64,000 bases of DNA from Typha latifolia (taxonomy: Eukaryota > Streptophyta > Magnoliopsida > Poales > Typhaceae), in the NCBI GenBank assembly GCA_019914945.1, contig CM034103.1, positions 7,812,001 through 7,876,000 of the forward strand. Reading direction: 5' to 3'. The position numbers and the translations under genes were made by a program. Positions within the stretch are counted from its first letter, which is position 1, and each line of letters opens with the position of its first letter. Below, piece by piece: positions 11,944-21,108 of the stretch. The notes under the pieces are model-generated. The model saw nothing but the letters and a program-made list of their open reading frames with translations. It searched no databases and had not been told where the DNA came from.

Positions 11944-12435
11944 ATGCCAGTTCCCTACCACGAGATTCCCCTCTTCCCTCCTCCTCCTCCTCCCTCACAT
12001 TCTACCAACCAGAAATGGGGCCCCTACTCGGGACCCGGCGACTTCGGCGCCAACATAGCCGTCATCCTTGCCGCGCTCTTCGCCGCTTTTGCTCTCGCAC
12101 TCGCCCTCAACGCCGCCATCCGTTACCTCCTCTGCCGCCACCGACGCCGCCGCAGCCCATCCTCGGGCGACCTGGAGAAGAGTACTCCGGCGCAGGAGCC
12201 TGCCATGGTGTTCTCCGCTGGGACGAAGCTCGCCGGAGCTGGCGCCGAGTGCGCCATCTGCTTGGCAGAGTTCGCCGACGGGGACGCCGTCAGGGTTCTC
12301 CCCGCATGCAACCACGGATTCCACGTGCGGTGCATCGAGCGGTGGCTGGCCGCACGAAGCTCCTGTCCGACCTGCAGGACCAGCTGCCACGTGGCGGCGG
12401 CGGCGCCGGAGAAGAGTGGGGCGGGAGAGGCTTAG
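11944..12435 (+). CDS. ATL-family RING-H2 finger protein (E3 ubiquitin ligase)
   Basis: A complete intronless gene of 163 codons. It starts at GCCATGC and stops with TAG. The N-terminus has a short proline-rich stretch (residues 12-17), then one hydrophobic membrane segment (about 36-57, rich in Ala/Leu), followed by a basic stop-transfer patch (RHRRRR, 65-70). The RING-H2 domain has all eight metal ligands: C103, C106, C122, H124, H127, C130, C141, C144. This spacing (2-15-1-2-2-10-2) is that of the Arabidopsis Toxicos en Levadura (ATL) group. The Pro before C122 and the Trp at 134 are also typical. The expected activity is transfer of ubiquitin from E2 to substrates at a membrane. Many ATLs are rapidly induced by elicitors or stress, but the substrate here is unknown. 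The order and the VFSAG linker before the RING resemble ATL8/ATL79-80-like members. High GC and strong codon bias, unlike its surroundings, mark it as a real host gene. Confidence 0.93.
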   Translation: MPVPYHEIPLFPPPPPPSHSTNQKWGPYSGPGDFGANIAVILAALFAAFALALALNAAIRYLLCRHRRRRSPSSGDLEKSTPAQEPAMVFSAGTKLAGAGAECAICLAEFADGDAVRVLPACNHGFHVRCIERWLAARSSCPTCRTSCHVAAAAPEKSGAGEA

Positions 12436-13591
12436 AGGCTTGGCGTGTGATTAAAATTAGCATCTAATCTTTGTAGCGTGATGTGAGAATCCAACGGTGC
12501 GTATTTCTTTAATCGTTGTGGCTTTTCTTTAATCCCGTGTAGCCGATGAAGAATTCGCACTAGAGTTGGGCTGCAATTTTTTTCTTCTTTTGGTCTGGAT
12601 TCTGCTATTAGAACGAATTGTGGATTAAAATTGGGATTGGGTTATTTAGTCATGGTTGTCTGTGGGCCAGATGCAGGAATTTCATACATATGAATACTTG
12701 GCAGCTTTTGGTTGGTCGTAGAAGCAGTAATACTCTATATCCAGCCAGCCGGGACGGTCAAATTGAGTTTTGATTCAGTTCAGTTCAGCACATTTACGAC
12801 TTCGGCTCAACTTGAGCTCGGTGCGGCTTGGCTGAAGCTCGACTCGTTTAAGTTGAGCCAAGCCTAAAGTAAGAAAAACAAGACTTGTTTATTAAACAAG
12901 CCAATCGTTTACACCCTTATTTGCAGTAAAATTCTGTAGTCAAATGATTTGCCCCGGAAATGTAATTAACTGATGACTTGGATGAAAATATAGCTAGTAT
13001 TAGTTAGACCATACTTTTCTTTTCCTAATGAAATACGCAAGTCATATTATTGGGTACATGCTGACTTTACGAGGGCCCATTATAATTTAGAATTCTCTTA
13101 AATATATTTTATAATAAATACTTATTTACGTATATTTTGGTCAAACTTTGTATAAGATAAGTCACGTAATATATTATGCATAATCTTATTACAAATAGAG
13201 GGTGTGACAAAGTTATGCACATTTTCTAAATAAAATTTTTAGTACAATTAACATACTTATTTATAGTAACCAAACACAAATTCTTGCATAAACTTATTTA
13301 ATGTAATAATTATATTTTACAATCACACAATAAAATGTGAGTAAAGTTATAAATATACCTAATTTACGTTTAAGAGATCTGCATAAAGTTATTTTTTTAA
13401 AAAATTATACATGAATCAAATGAGTCCTTAAAAAATAGGGTACAACGAGCAGAAGATATGCACATATGGTGAGCATTCCGATGGAAAATGTTAAAGTATT
13501 TGCATCATTCCATCTCAAGGACACCCCACTGTGATGAATTTATTTGACATATTGCTAATTCTGGTCTTGAACAGACTTCACTAAGGCCTTG
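12436..13591. other. 3' flank of the ATL gene and AT-rich intergenic DNA
   Basis: The first 250 bp probably hold the ATL 3' UTR; no strong AATAAA signal stands out. 12735-12912 looks like an old hAT end. 12950-13560 is AT-rich with no coding sequence that I recognise. Confidence 0.45.
12735..12912. mobile_element. Truncated hAT-like end
   Basis: Repeated AGCTCGACTCG/CAAGCC-type motifs ending in CAAGCCAATCGTTTACACCC, whose inverse (AGGGTGTAAACGATTGG) resembles plant hAT termini. No matching left terminus or target duplication was found, so this is at best one end of an element. Confidence 0.4.
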
Positions 13592-13690
13592 TGATAGGCT
13601 CTGATACTAATTTGATAAGCTCTGATACTAATTGATAAGCTCTGATACTAATTGATAAGCTCTGATATAACTTGATAGGCTCTGATACCA
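13592..13690 (-). repeat. Tandem PBS-like array, 5 units (A1 3' LTR end)
   Basis: Five ~20-bp units, each reading on the minus strand GTATCAGAGC(C/T)TATCA plus AATT. The third and fourth units differ by single bases. The array lies at the outer end of a 3' LTR, where no primer site is needed. Confidence 0.85.
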
Positions 13691-14214
13691 ATTTGTTAAG
13701 ATTTGGAACCAAAGATAAGCTACGCAACTATTCCTTCAAAATTTGAATGTATTATAAAAATCAGTCCATACAATCGTGAGAAAATATTCATCTACAACTT
13801 TAATATTTATTCCCTTCGTAGATTCGAACTGTAGAAAGGACAAAAACATAGAATAACGTGGGTGATGGTGGTGGTGACGGGTGGAGTGGATGTTAGGGTT
13901 ATGGATGTGTATGGAGATAAAGATGGATGGTAGATGTGATTAAGAGATATAGACGAAGAAAATGAAGTGGTCGAGATCCTAAAAAAGAGGGGTGGCTCGA
14001 CAGTTGAGGGAGATTAGAAGTTAGGAGAAATATTGTCAATGGTAGAGGTGGAAGGATGGTGAAGAAGGAGGAGGGAAAGAGTCTAGAGAGAAGATAGGAG
14101 GCAAGAAATCAATATTCCAATAGCATAATAAAGTTGGCTGCCATCTACATATTTATAGAGGCTAGCCAACAAGTCCAAAAATAATATGAAACCCTAATTC
14201 TAGAGAATTCCCGT

Positions 14215-14395
14215 CGATCGCGTTCGAACGCGCCCGATCACATTCGAATGCACCAAAAGACGTTCTCTGTATGTGCGAACGTGATGCAGGCGTTCGAACG
14301 CACAATATGCATTCTCTGTATTTGCAAACCTTATGCAGGCGTTTGCAAGGGCGTTTAAACACGATCCCTCCTGCGTTCGAACGCGACCTACATGA
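14215..14395. promoter_or_regulatory. U3 TTCGAA palindrome cluster (A1 LTR)
   Basis: Three intact GCGTTCGAACGC-type sites plus decayed copies, separated by TTCTCTGTAT(T/G)TGC spacers. It lies just upstream (minus strand) of the TATA-like TATAAATATG near 14150. Confidence 0.75.
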
Positions 14396-14459
14396 ATTTT
14401 ATTTTAAAGAAAATAAACTCCTAATACAATAAGAAAAGATCCTAACTAAGTGTATCCAC

Positions 14460-15130
14460 CACGCTTCCCCTACCTTACCCTCACGGTGAAAAGTCGGGGA
14501 AACGCTCCAAGATATTAGTCTCCAACTCCCATGTCGCCTCATCAGATGGCTTGCCAATCCACTCAACTAGAATCTCCATCTCCAACTTGGTACCATGTCG
14601 TCGTCGTCTAACAAGTATTCGAACTAGCTCTATGATTTTTATCTCTTCTAATAGTTTTGGTAGAACCGATCCAATAATCTCATGATCACCAATGCGCTCT
14701 CTCAACAATGAAACATGAAAGATAGGATTCACTCTCGACCCCTCCGGCAGCTCCAAATGATATGCAACCAGACCAATACGCTCCAACACCCGAAACAGAC
14801 CAAAGTAGCGATGTGCTTACTTTTGGTTACGCATCGGACATAAGGTCACCTATCGATACGGCTACACCCTTACAAACACCCAATTACCGATGTCGAACTC
14901 CTGCTCCCTATGGCTACGATCATAAACTTGCTTCATGCGGCTTTGAGCAAGTTTAAGATAAGCACGCAACCTCATTGACGTCTCTATCTATCAACGCTAA
15001 GTCTACCTCCGTCCGATCTGTAGATGCCACTAGATCATAAGCACGTAACGTTAGAGCCGTGCATCCATACACCACCTCAAATGGAGTCATGCTAATGCTA
15101 CTATAGTAGGCGGTGTTATAAGACCACTCA
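14460..15130 (-). pseudogene. Family A pol 3' end: integrase C-terminus and chromodomain (A1)
   Basis: A minus-strand fragment. From 15130 it encodes the integrase C-terminal part (EWSYNTAYYSS, then MTPFEVVYG). After frame breaks it continues as an uninterrupted 102-codon stretch (14481-14789) with the IFHVSLLRERIG block and a chromodomain (EILVEWIGKPSDEATWELE). Chromodomains tether the integration complex to histone marks in chromoviruses. Upstream sequence was cut off by a B2 LTR at 15131. The stretch between 14790 and 14950 contains stops. Confidence 0.8.
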
Positions 15131-15165
15131 TGTAACAACCCAAACCCAAAAAAGAAAAAAAAATT

Positions 15166-15207
15166 GGGCACAACGCGACTTGCCACACTGTGGCCGACCT
15201 TGTGCCC
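15166..15207 (+). other. Stem-loop at the B2 LTR start
   Basis: Outer arms GGGCAC and GTGCCC, inner arms GCCAC and GTGGC around a 3-base loop. This is one of four comparable copies in the window. Confidence 0.6.
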
Positions 15208-15491
15208 ATGCAAGCTACATGCGCAGCTTGCATGGTGGGGGCGCCACGCGCCCGCTGTCGCTGTCGCTGTCGCAGCCAACGAGCTGCGGCTAGCTAGTCG
15301 CAGCGGGCCCCACCGCCGTTGTAACCCCCTCCACCGCCTCCTCCTCCTCTCTCTTTCTCTTTAAATCTCTCTCTCTCGCGGTCTCTCTCTCACTCTACTC
15401 TCTCTCGACTTTCTTTCGCACTCCTCATTGCCAACGTCGGCCCGTCGCCACCTTCCCGAAGCCGCCACCGCCGGTGAGAAACTCTTCCTCC

Positions 15492-15556
<65 letters not shown>

Positions 15557-15898
15557 GAGCTCGGGCTCGTCGGAGCCGAGACGCCGGCCACTGGCTGGCC
15601 AGCAGCGGCCGGTGCCCTCCCCGCCGACCCAGGTCCGCAAGCTCCTCTCACCTCCTCTCTTTCTTCTCTTCCTCTTCTCTTCTTCTTCTTCTTCTTCTTC
15701 TTCTTCTTCTTTCTTCTTTCTTCTTATTTCTTATTTCTTCTTCCTTTCTCCTTTCTTTCCCTCAGCTCCCCTTCTCTCTTCTTCTTCTTCTCCTCCCTTC
15801 TTCTTCTTCTTCTTCTTCTTCTTCTTCTTCTTCTTCTTCTTCTGCTTTCTTTCCTTTTCTTCTTCCTCCTCTGTTTCTACTCCTTTCTTTTCTGCACA

Positions 15899-15955
15899 GT
15901 GTTGGGCTCGGCCCAACACTATAGCAGGCAGTGCTGGGCTGAGCCCAGCACTAGT
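15899..15955 (+). other. Two adjacent GC hairpins in the B2 LTR
   Basis: GTGTTGGGC-TCG-GCCCAACAC is followed 8 bp later by GTGCTGGGCTGAGCCCAGCAC. Both are perfect inverted repeats, and they differ from each other by a matched T-A to C-G change at the fourth stem pair. Confidence 0.65.
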
Positions 15956-16985
15956 GACATTGTTTTATTATCTACTTTATTTTATATTCATTTATTTATT
16001 TAATTAGGTATTACTTCCTTAATTAATGTAGATACATTATTTAGACATTAATTATTTTAATAATAATATATATTCTTCAACATGATGATTATTAATTATA
16101 ATTAGTATAATTGATGATTAACTAGGTTATAAAATATTATGTGTAAATATAGATAATACTTATTTTGATGTAACTATGTATTTATATTTTTATTAGATTA
16201 ATAGATAGTGTTGTAAATTATAATTATTAGATTTATGTACTGATATTCATAATATATGCAATTTCAGTAATCTTAACAATTTATTATATAATATTGTGTG
16301 TAGAATAAGATACTAGTCTTATTAATTAATTAATTATTTTACATAATTAAGTAAATACTATATAACTTCTAATTAATCAAAATAGACTAAGAAATATAAA
16401 TTTATTATAAATAGATCTTATCTATTCTTATATCCCATTTATAATTGTTTAGCTTTTACTTTATAATTATATATTTAGAATATTAAATAAAAAGAAACGA
16501 ACCTTTTTCTGTATATTATAACTAGCATTTTATAATAATAGTATGTCATAATATTTGAATCGTACCTATAATGTGAATCTAATTATGTGCAAAGTAAAAG
16601 AAGTGTTTTTAAACCAAATAAACCTTTATATTCTATTTGAACTAATTTTAATTGGATAAACGACTAATTAATATTAGTTGAATATTTTCAGATCCCGAAC
16701 CCCCTTATTTGAGACCCTGTGGACCTTGCTAGCGATGAGTGTCACTCAGTTATTTGACGGACATGAGAGATGCGTGGTTTGTGTCTTCTGATCAAACTGT
16801 GAGTAGTCTTATCCCCTAGACGCCTTTCTCAAATTAGGATATATTATAACTTATGTACACGCATGTTTTGGCCTCTAGCATGATTATATGATTTTATCTA
16901 GAGATGATTTCAGTCAAGCATATTTTATCATGCATTTGATTAGGTTGATCTAAGATATGAGTACATTGGTGATATATAGAGATGA

Positions 16986-17325
16986 TTATACTGTTAGGAT
17001 ATATAGATATGATAAGTTGGCTGCTATCCACATATTTATATAGGCTAGCCAACAAGTCCTAAAACAATATGAAACCCTAATTTTAGAGGATTCCCGTCGA
17101 TCGCGTTCGAACGCGCCCGATCGCGGTCGAACGCCTGCTCAGGTTCGTAAATACAGAGAACGCATATTGTACGTTCGAACGCGATTGGGCGAGTTTGAAT
17201 GCCCGCATTCGAACTCTTGCATTGCGTTTGCACATACAGAGAACGTCTTTTGGTGCAAGGCGACAGGAATTCTAATTTAATGAAAATAAACTCCTAATGC
17301 AATAATAAAAGACCCTAACTAACGT
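16986..17325 (-). mobile_element. Family A LTR fragment, U3 half
   Basis: Minus-strand U3 of a family A LTR, running from TTAGTTAGGGTCTTTTATT (17320) through the TTCGAA cluster to the TATA and GGATAGCAGCCAACTT leader motif near 16995, where the truncated B2 LTR is joined. The LTR start itself is missing. Confidence 0.7.
17100..17260. promoter_or_regulatory. U3 TTCGAA palindrome cluster
   Basis: Sites include CGCGTTCGAACGCG (about 17103) and CGTTCGAACGCG (about 17191), with decayed CATTCGAACT and GGTCGAACGCC copies and the usual TACAGAGAACG spacers. Confidence 0.7.
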
Positions 17326-17385
17326 TCGCACATATAAAAATCGTCTCTTTGTTTCAACCATTAATGAAGGTTTGAGGTTCGCCTG
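17326..17385 (-). mobile_element. Family A 5' leader fragment
   Basis: On the minus strand GCAGGCGAACCTCAAACC is followed by a piece equal to the sequence just after the array in A2 (18392-18420). It is directly joined to U3 sequence, so the internal region between them is lost. Confidence 0.65.
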
Positions 17386-17612
17386 CTCTGATACTAATGA
17401 TAGGCTCTAATACCAAATTGTTAGGCTCTGATACCAAAATGATAGGCTCTAATACCAATTTATTAAGCTCTGATACCAAATTGTTAAGGCTTTGATACCA
17501 ATTTGTTAAGGCTCTAATACCAATTGATAGGCTCTGATACCAATTTGATAAGCTCTGTTACCAATTGTTGAGCTCTGATATCACTTGATAGGCTCTGGTA
17601 CCAATTTGTTAA
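17386..17612 (-). repeat. Tandem PBS-like array, 11 units (longest in window)
   Basis: About 11 units of 20-21 bp, core CTCTGATACCAA on the plus strand, so TTGGTATCAGAG on the minus strand. Several units are decayed (CTCTAATAC, CTCTGTTAC, CTTTGATAC). The array joins the LTR U5 at TGTTAAGATCTGGAACC on one side and the gag leader at 17385 on the other. Confidence 0.88.
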
Positions 17613-17940
17613 GATCTGGAACCAAAGATAAGCTACACAACTATTCCTTCAAGATCTAAATGTATTACATGAATCAGTCCATGCAACCGTGAAAAAATAT
17701 TCGTTAGATATTCTCATGTATTCAAAAAATTATGAAACCAGGGACAAAAACACGATCTATAATTTCCTGATCTACAACTTTCATATTTACAACCTTCACA
17801 TATTCAAATTGTACCAGGAACGAAAACACGGAATAACGTGGGTGATGGTGGTGGTGACGGGTGGAGTGGATGTTAGGGTTATGGATGGGTATAGAGATGA
17901 AGATGGATGGTGGATGTGATTATGGGATATAGACGAAGGG
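17613..17940 (-). mobile_element. Family A LTR fragment, R-U5, inverted against the next copy
   Basis: Minus-strand R-U5 from the array up to CCCTTCGTCTATATCCC near 17940. There it meets plus-strand family A LTR sequence head to head, giving a ~180-bp inverted repeat with 18117-18305. Confidence 0.75.
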
Positions 17941-18308
17941 AACCAATTTTATAATGCTATTGGATTAATGATTTCTTGCCTCTTATATTTTCTCTAGACT
18001 TCTCCCTCTTCCCTCTTCACCATCCTTCCACATTTACCATTGGCAAGTTTTCTCCTTACTTCTAATATCCCTCGATTATCGAGCCACCCCTCTTCTTTGG
18101 GATCTCGACCACTTCGTTCTTCTCGTCTACTTTCCTTAATCACTTCGACAATCCACCCTATCTCCATACTTACCTATAACCCTAACATCCACTCCTCCCG
18201 TCACCACCACCATCACCCACGTTATTCCGTATTTTCGTCTCTACTACAGTTCGAATCTGCGAAGAGCGTAAATACAAAAGTTATATATTAGGAAATTACG
18301 GATTCAAC
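17941..18308 (+). mobile_element. Family A 5' LTR remnant (element A2)
   Basis: Plus-strand LTR from the leader motif AATGCTATTGGATTAATG through CACCACCACCATCACCCACG. Near 18305 it jumps from CAACCCAATTGGT straight into the primer-site array, skipping about 170 bp of U5 present in other copies. The 7-base AATTGGT occurs at both sides of the lost segment. Confidence 0.75.
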
Positions 18309-18391
18309 CCAATTGGTATCAGAGGTTATCAAATTAGTATCAGAGCCTATCAATTTGGTATCAGAGCCTATTAATTTGGTACTAGAGCAGG
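18309..18391 (+). repeat. Tandem PBS-like array, 4 units (A2 5' side)
   Basis: Four units containing TTGGTATCAGAG, TTAGTATCAGAG, TTGGTATCAGAG and TTGGTACTAGAG. The last is followed by CAGGCGAACCTCAGACC and the gag start. Confidence 0.85.
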
Positions 18392-18411
18392 CGAACCTCA
18401 GACCTCCATTA

Positions 18412-19385
18412 ATGGTTGAAATAAGGAAGATGACATCAACAAGGAGACCTATGGAGAGCACACCGACAAGGGAGGACTCAATGCACGACGATCCTAACCG
18501 AGAGGTCGATTCCTTTGGAGCGACCACGGCAGGACCGAGTCAACCAACATCCATGGGTTCGAATATGGATGAACTAAGAGGCATGTTCTAAACATTATTG
18601 CATAGAGTTGACAACATACAAAAGGATCACAATGAATTCAAGGAATATGTCGTGAATCGATTGGGTTCGTCATCTCCTCGACGACAAATAGAGTTTCAAG
18701 AAGGACCAGTGGTGGGACCTCATTGAATCGATACCCCACAAGTCTAGGTGCGTCATATGAGTGTCAATGATCCCCTCTTACCTATGCCTACAGATCATCC
18801 TCCACCTCCATTACAAAACCCAAGACCGGTGGTGGAGGAACCCAAGAGGTGTGTAGCACCGGTGCGCTTCATCGATGAGGAGGATTGGCACTATGAGGAT
18901 GAGGTTGATCCCTATGGAGTTGGTGATGGACGTGCTAGAGAATTTAGAGAAGGTGATCAACATGCATAAAGATTTAGACATGAACCAAGGATCTTTTACG
19001 AACCTAACAACGCTATTTGAGGGAGAACCACATGTTTGGACTTTCCAAAATTCCAAGTCGGTGATCTAACGGATTTGGTACTTTAAGTTCAACAATATTT
19101 TGATTGTCAAGGTACAGCGGAAGATGCAAGCGGATGTTCGTGCTCTATGTCCTACTACTCTTGAGGAGGCCTTTGAGAAGGCCGTGAGGATGGAACAAAA
19201 GCATAGGGCTCTAAAGATGGCAGCGAAAACTAATTAAGGCAACTGTGATTGGCGGTTTGCACTTAGAATACCGGTTGGAAATTCTACGGTTTCAAAAATA
19301 GTGGCTGTGACTACTAGACCATAACGGCCTTTGAGGACTTCTTTTGATGTGATGAGCGTTTCACCCTTGGTCATCGGTGTTCTAT
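18412..19385 (+). pseudogene. Family A gag remnant (A2)
   Basis: The gag begins MVEIRKMTSTRRPMES at 18412. A stop follows LRGMF (18591), and the same protein resumes downstream in shifted frames (KDHNEFKEYV, then RFIDEEDWHYEDE near 18870). The core is deleted between GTAEDAS-like sequence near 19120 and DVRALCPTTLEEAFEKAV (19135-19180). The zinc-knuckle segment before 19385 is almost lost. The better copy is A4 (28943 onward). Confidence 0.75.
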
Positions 19386-19398
19386 ACTGATTGGGAGT

Positions 19399-19830
19399 GT
19401 GATGCTTATCGATGGTCCTATGAATGATGATGAGGTAGTTGATGATGGAGAGTGTCTAGAAGAGACCCATGAGGAGACTGTTGAGGAGGGTGTTGAGGAA
19501 GATATTCAAGCTGAAATATTAATGCATGCATATTCGGGTACTTCCATGTCGAGGATATTACGGGTAGACGGACTCGTTAGAAAGTATTGTGTGCACATTC
19601 TCATCGAGTCGAGGAGTACACACAACTTTCTAGACGAGCGACTAGTAAGGAGATTGGGTTTGGATGCCAAACCGACTACGGGGTTTGACGTTGCTATTGG
19701 AGACGACACGAAGCTTCGAGCGGAGAGCTTGTGTCGCCGAGTCGGTATACGGGTGCAAGGACCCATCACATTTGATTTCCGGAGCATGTGGATGAAATAT
19801 AAACAAGGACAAAGATGTGCAACTTGATGG
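19399..19830 (+). pseudogene. Family A retropepsin-like protease remnant (A2)
   Basis: An open stretch of 142 codons covering an acidic linker (DDEVVDDGECLEE), the YSGT repeat and the protease. The catalytic motif, normally DSGSTHNF in this family (compare 30460), reads ESRSTHNF here, so both the catalytic Asp and the Gly are changed. The FDVAIGDDTKLRAESLC flank follows. The frame then departs into RT sequence with stops. Confidence 0.8.
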
Positions 19831-20998
19831 CGTTTGGTCTTTGCCGATTCCTGCGATGCAGCCTATGGTGGGGCTGCCTTGTGCGTATGATTTGGCCTAT
19901 CTTCTTCAGTTAGAACCAGTAGGAGATGAGGCTCAAACGAGTTCAGGTATTACCATTGAATTGTCTAATTTATTAGATAACTTTTTTGGACTGTTTGAGG
20001 AGCCGTAGGAGTTGCCACCAAGGAGAACGGTGGACCGTCATATACAAATTGTACCCGGGGCTGCACCGACGAACGTGGGGCCATATTAGTATCCACATGT
20101 GCAAAAAGAAATTATCTCAAAGATGGTAGCCGAGATGTTGGAGCAAGGCCTCATACAACTAAGTCATAGCTCATACTTATCCCCCATGCTTTTGGTGTGA
20201 AAAAAAGGATAGGACATGGCGTTTTTGTGTCGACTATCGAGCACTAAATACTATTACTATCAAGGACCGGTATCCTATTCTGGTTATCGAGGAGTTGCTG
20301 GACGAGCTTGCATGGGCCACTATATTTAGTAAGCTTGACTTAAGGGCCGGGTATCATCAAATTAGAGTTCACCCTACAGGATGTGCACAAACTGCATTTC
20401 AGACTCCGGACGGGCATTATGAGTTTCGGGTGATGCCTTTTGGTCTCACCAATGCTCTAGCTACCTTCCAAGGCCTCATGAATGATATATTTCGGTCTCT
20501 CTTGCGAAGGTATGTCTTGATATTTTTTGACGATATTTTGGTGTATAGCAAGACTGAATTGGAGCATTGGCGGCATTTGGAGGATGTGCTTAATTTGTTG
20601 GAGCAAAACTAATTGAAGATTAAGAAGTCCAAGTGCCTATGAGGAGTACCAAAGGTGGATGGATGAAGCCACTATAGCTTTTGAAAAATTGAAAACAGCA
20701 ATGACGACGGCACCCGTTCTAGCAATACTAGACTTCACCAAAGAATTTATTGTTGAATGTGATACAGCGGGTGTTGGCATAGGAGCTGTACTAATGCTAG
20801 AAGGACGTCTCATTGCTTATCATAGCAAGGCTTTATCACAAAAATCTCAGTAATTATCAACTTCTAAGAGAGAGATGTTGGCAAGTTTGCATGCGGTGAT
20901 AAAGTGGAGGTCTTATTTGATCAGTAGACGATTCATTATCCGAACCGATCAAATGAGCATTCCATACTTTATGGGACAACGCATACACACTCCGGCAC
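19831..20998 (+). pseudogene. Family A reverse transcriptase-RNase H remnant (A2)
   Basis: RT is recognisable from MVAEMLEQGLIQ (about 20120) onward. The best part is 20295-20612, with [15 protein letters not shown] and the active-site box FFDDILVYS, preserving both Asp. After a ~150-bp deletion, the connection/RNase H region (20659-20995) has DEATIAFEKLKTAM, FIVECDTAGVGIGAV and SKALSQKS. It ends at GQRIHTPAQ, where a primer-site array follows directly. Integrase and most of the 3' LTR are missing. Confidence 0.82.
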
Positions 20999-20999
20999 A

Positions 21000-21108
21000 A
21001 ATTGGTATCAGAGCCTTAACAATTTGGTATCAGAGCTTATCAAATTGGTATCAAAGCTTATCAATTTTGTATCAGAGCCTATCATTTGGTATCAGAGCCT
21101 ATCACTAT
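21000..21108 (+). repeat. Tandem PBS-like array, 5 units, stranded next to pol
   Basis: Five units of TTGGTATCAGAG(C)-type (one reads TTTTGTATCAGAG), ending CCTATCA. It directly follows RNase H sequence, so it is best read as the surviving outer tip of the A2 3' LTR after deletion of integrase and the rest of the LTR. Confidence 0.8.

Larger units (their letters stand above)
13592..14458 (-). mobile_element. Family A 3' LTR (element A1)
   Basis: An 867-bp LTR on the minus strand. It starts TGGATACACTTAG after a purine-rich tract (GGGAAGCGTGG) and runs through a U3 TTCGAA cluster, a TATA-like stretch and an R-U5 with CACCACCACCATCACCCACG. It ends in a five-unit primer-site-like array whose last bases, TATCA, abut unrelated host DNA at 13591. 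Because A1 coding sequence lies upstream on the minus strand, this is the 3' LTR. The array at its outer end therefore belongs to the LTR and is not a leader sequence. Confidence 0.85.
15131..16985 (+). mobile_element. Family B2 LTR, 3'-truncated, inserted in A1 pol
   Basis: Starts TGTAACAACCC right after the A1 integrase sequence. Contains, in order, the GGGCAC...GTGCCC stem-loop (15166-15207), a GC-rich block, a (CT)n tract (about 15503-15554), (TTC)n tracts (15680-15710 and 15803-15842), paired GGGCTC/GAGCCC hairpins (15899-15955), then an AT-rich half including CAGATCCCGAACCCCC near 16690. It breaks off in GATGATTATACTGTTAGG without the normal GTGTTACA/GTGTGACA end and joins family A LTR sequence. 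Poly-Leu/Ser/Arg-Glu ORFs here are microsatellite artefacts. Confidence 0.8.

Noticed and set aside
11944..12467. Other-frame and minus-strand ORFs over the ATL gene
   Set aside because: Shadows of the GC-rich RING-H2 coding sequence.
15428..16003. Long ORFs rich in Leu/Ser or Arg/Glu
   Set aside because: They are translations of CT and TTC microsatellites inside a B2 LTR; no domain or codon bias.
17386..17612. Possible CRISPR array because of regular ~20-bp repeats
   Set aside because: Units are contiguous without unique spacers, match the tRNA-Met primer site, and lie at an LTR end in a plant genome.
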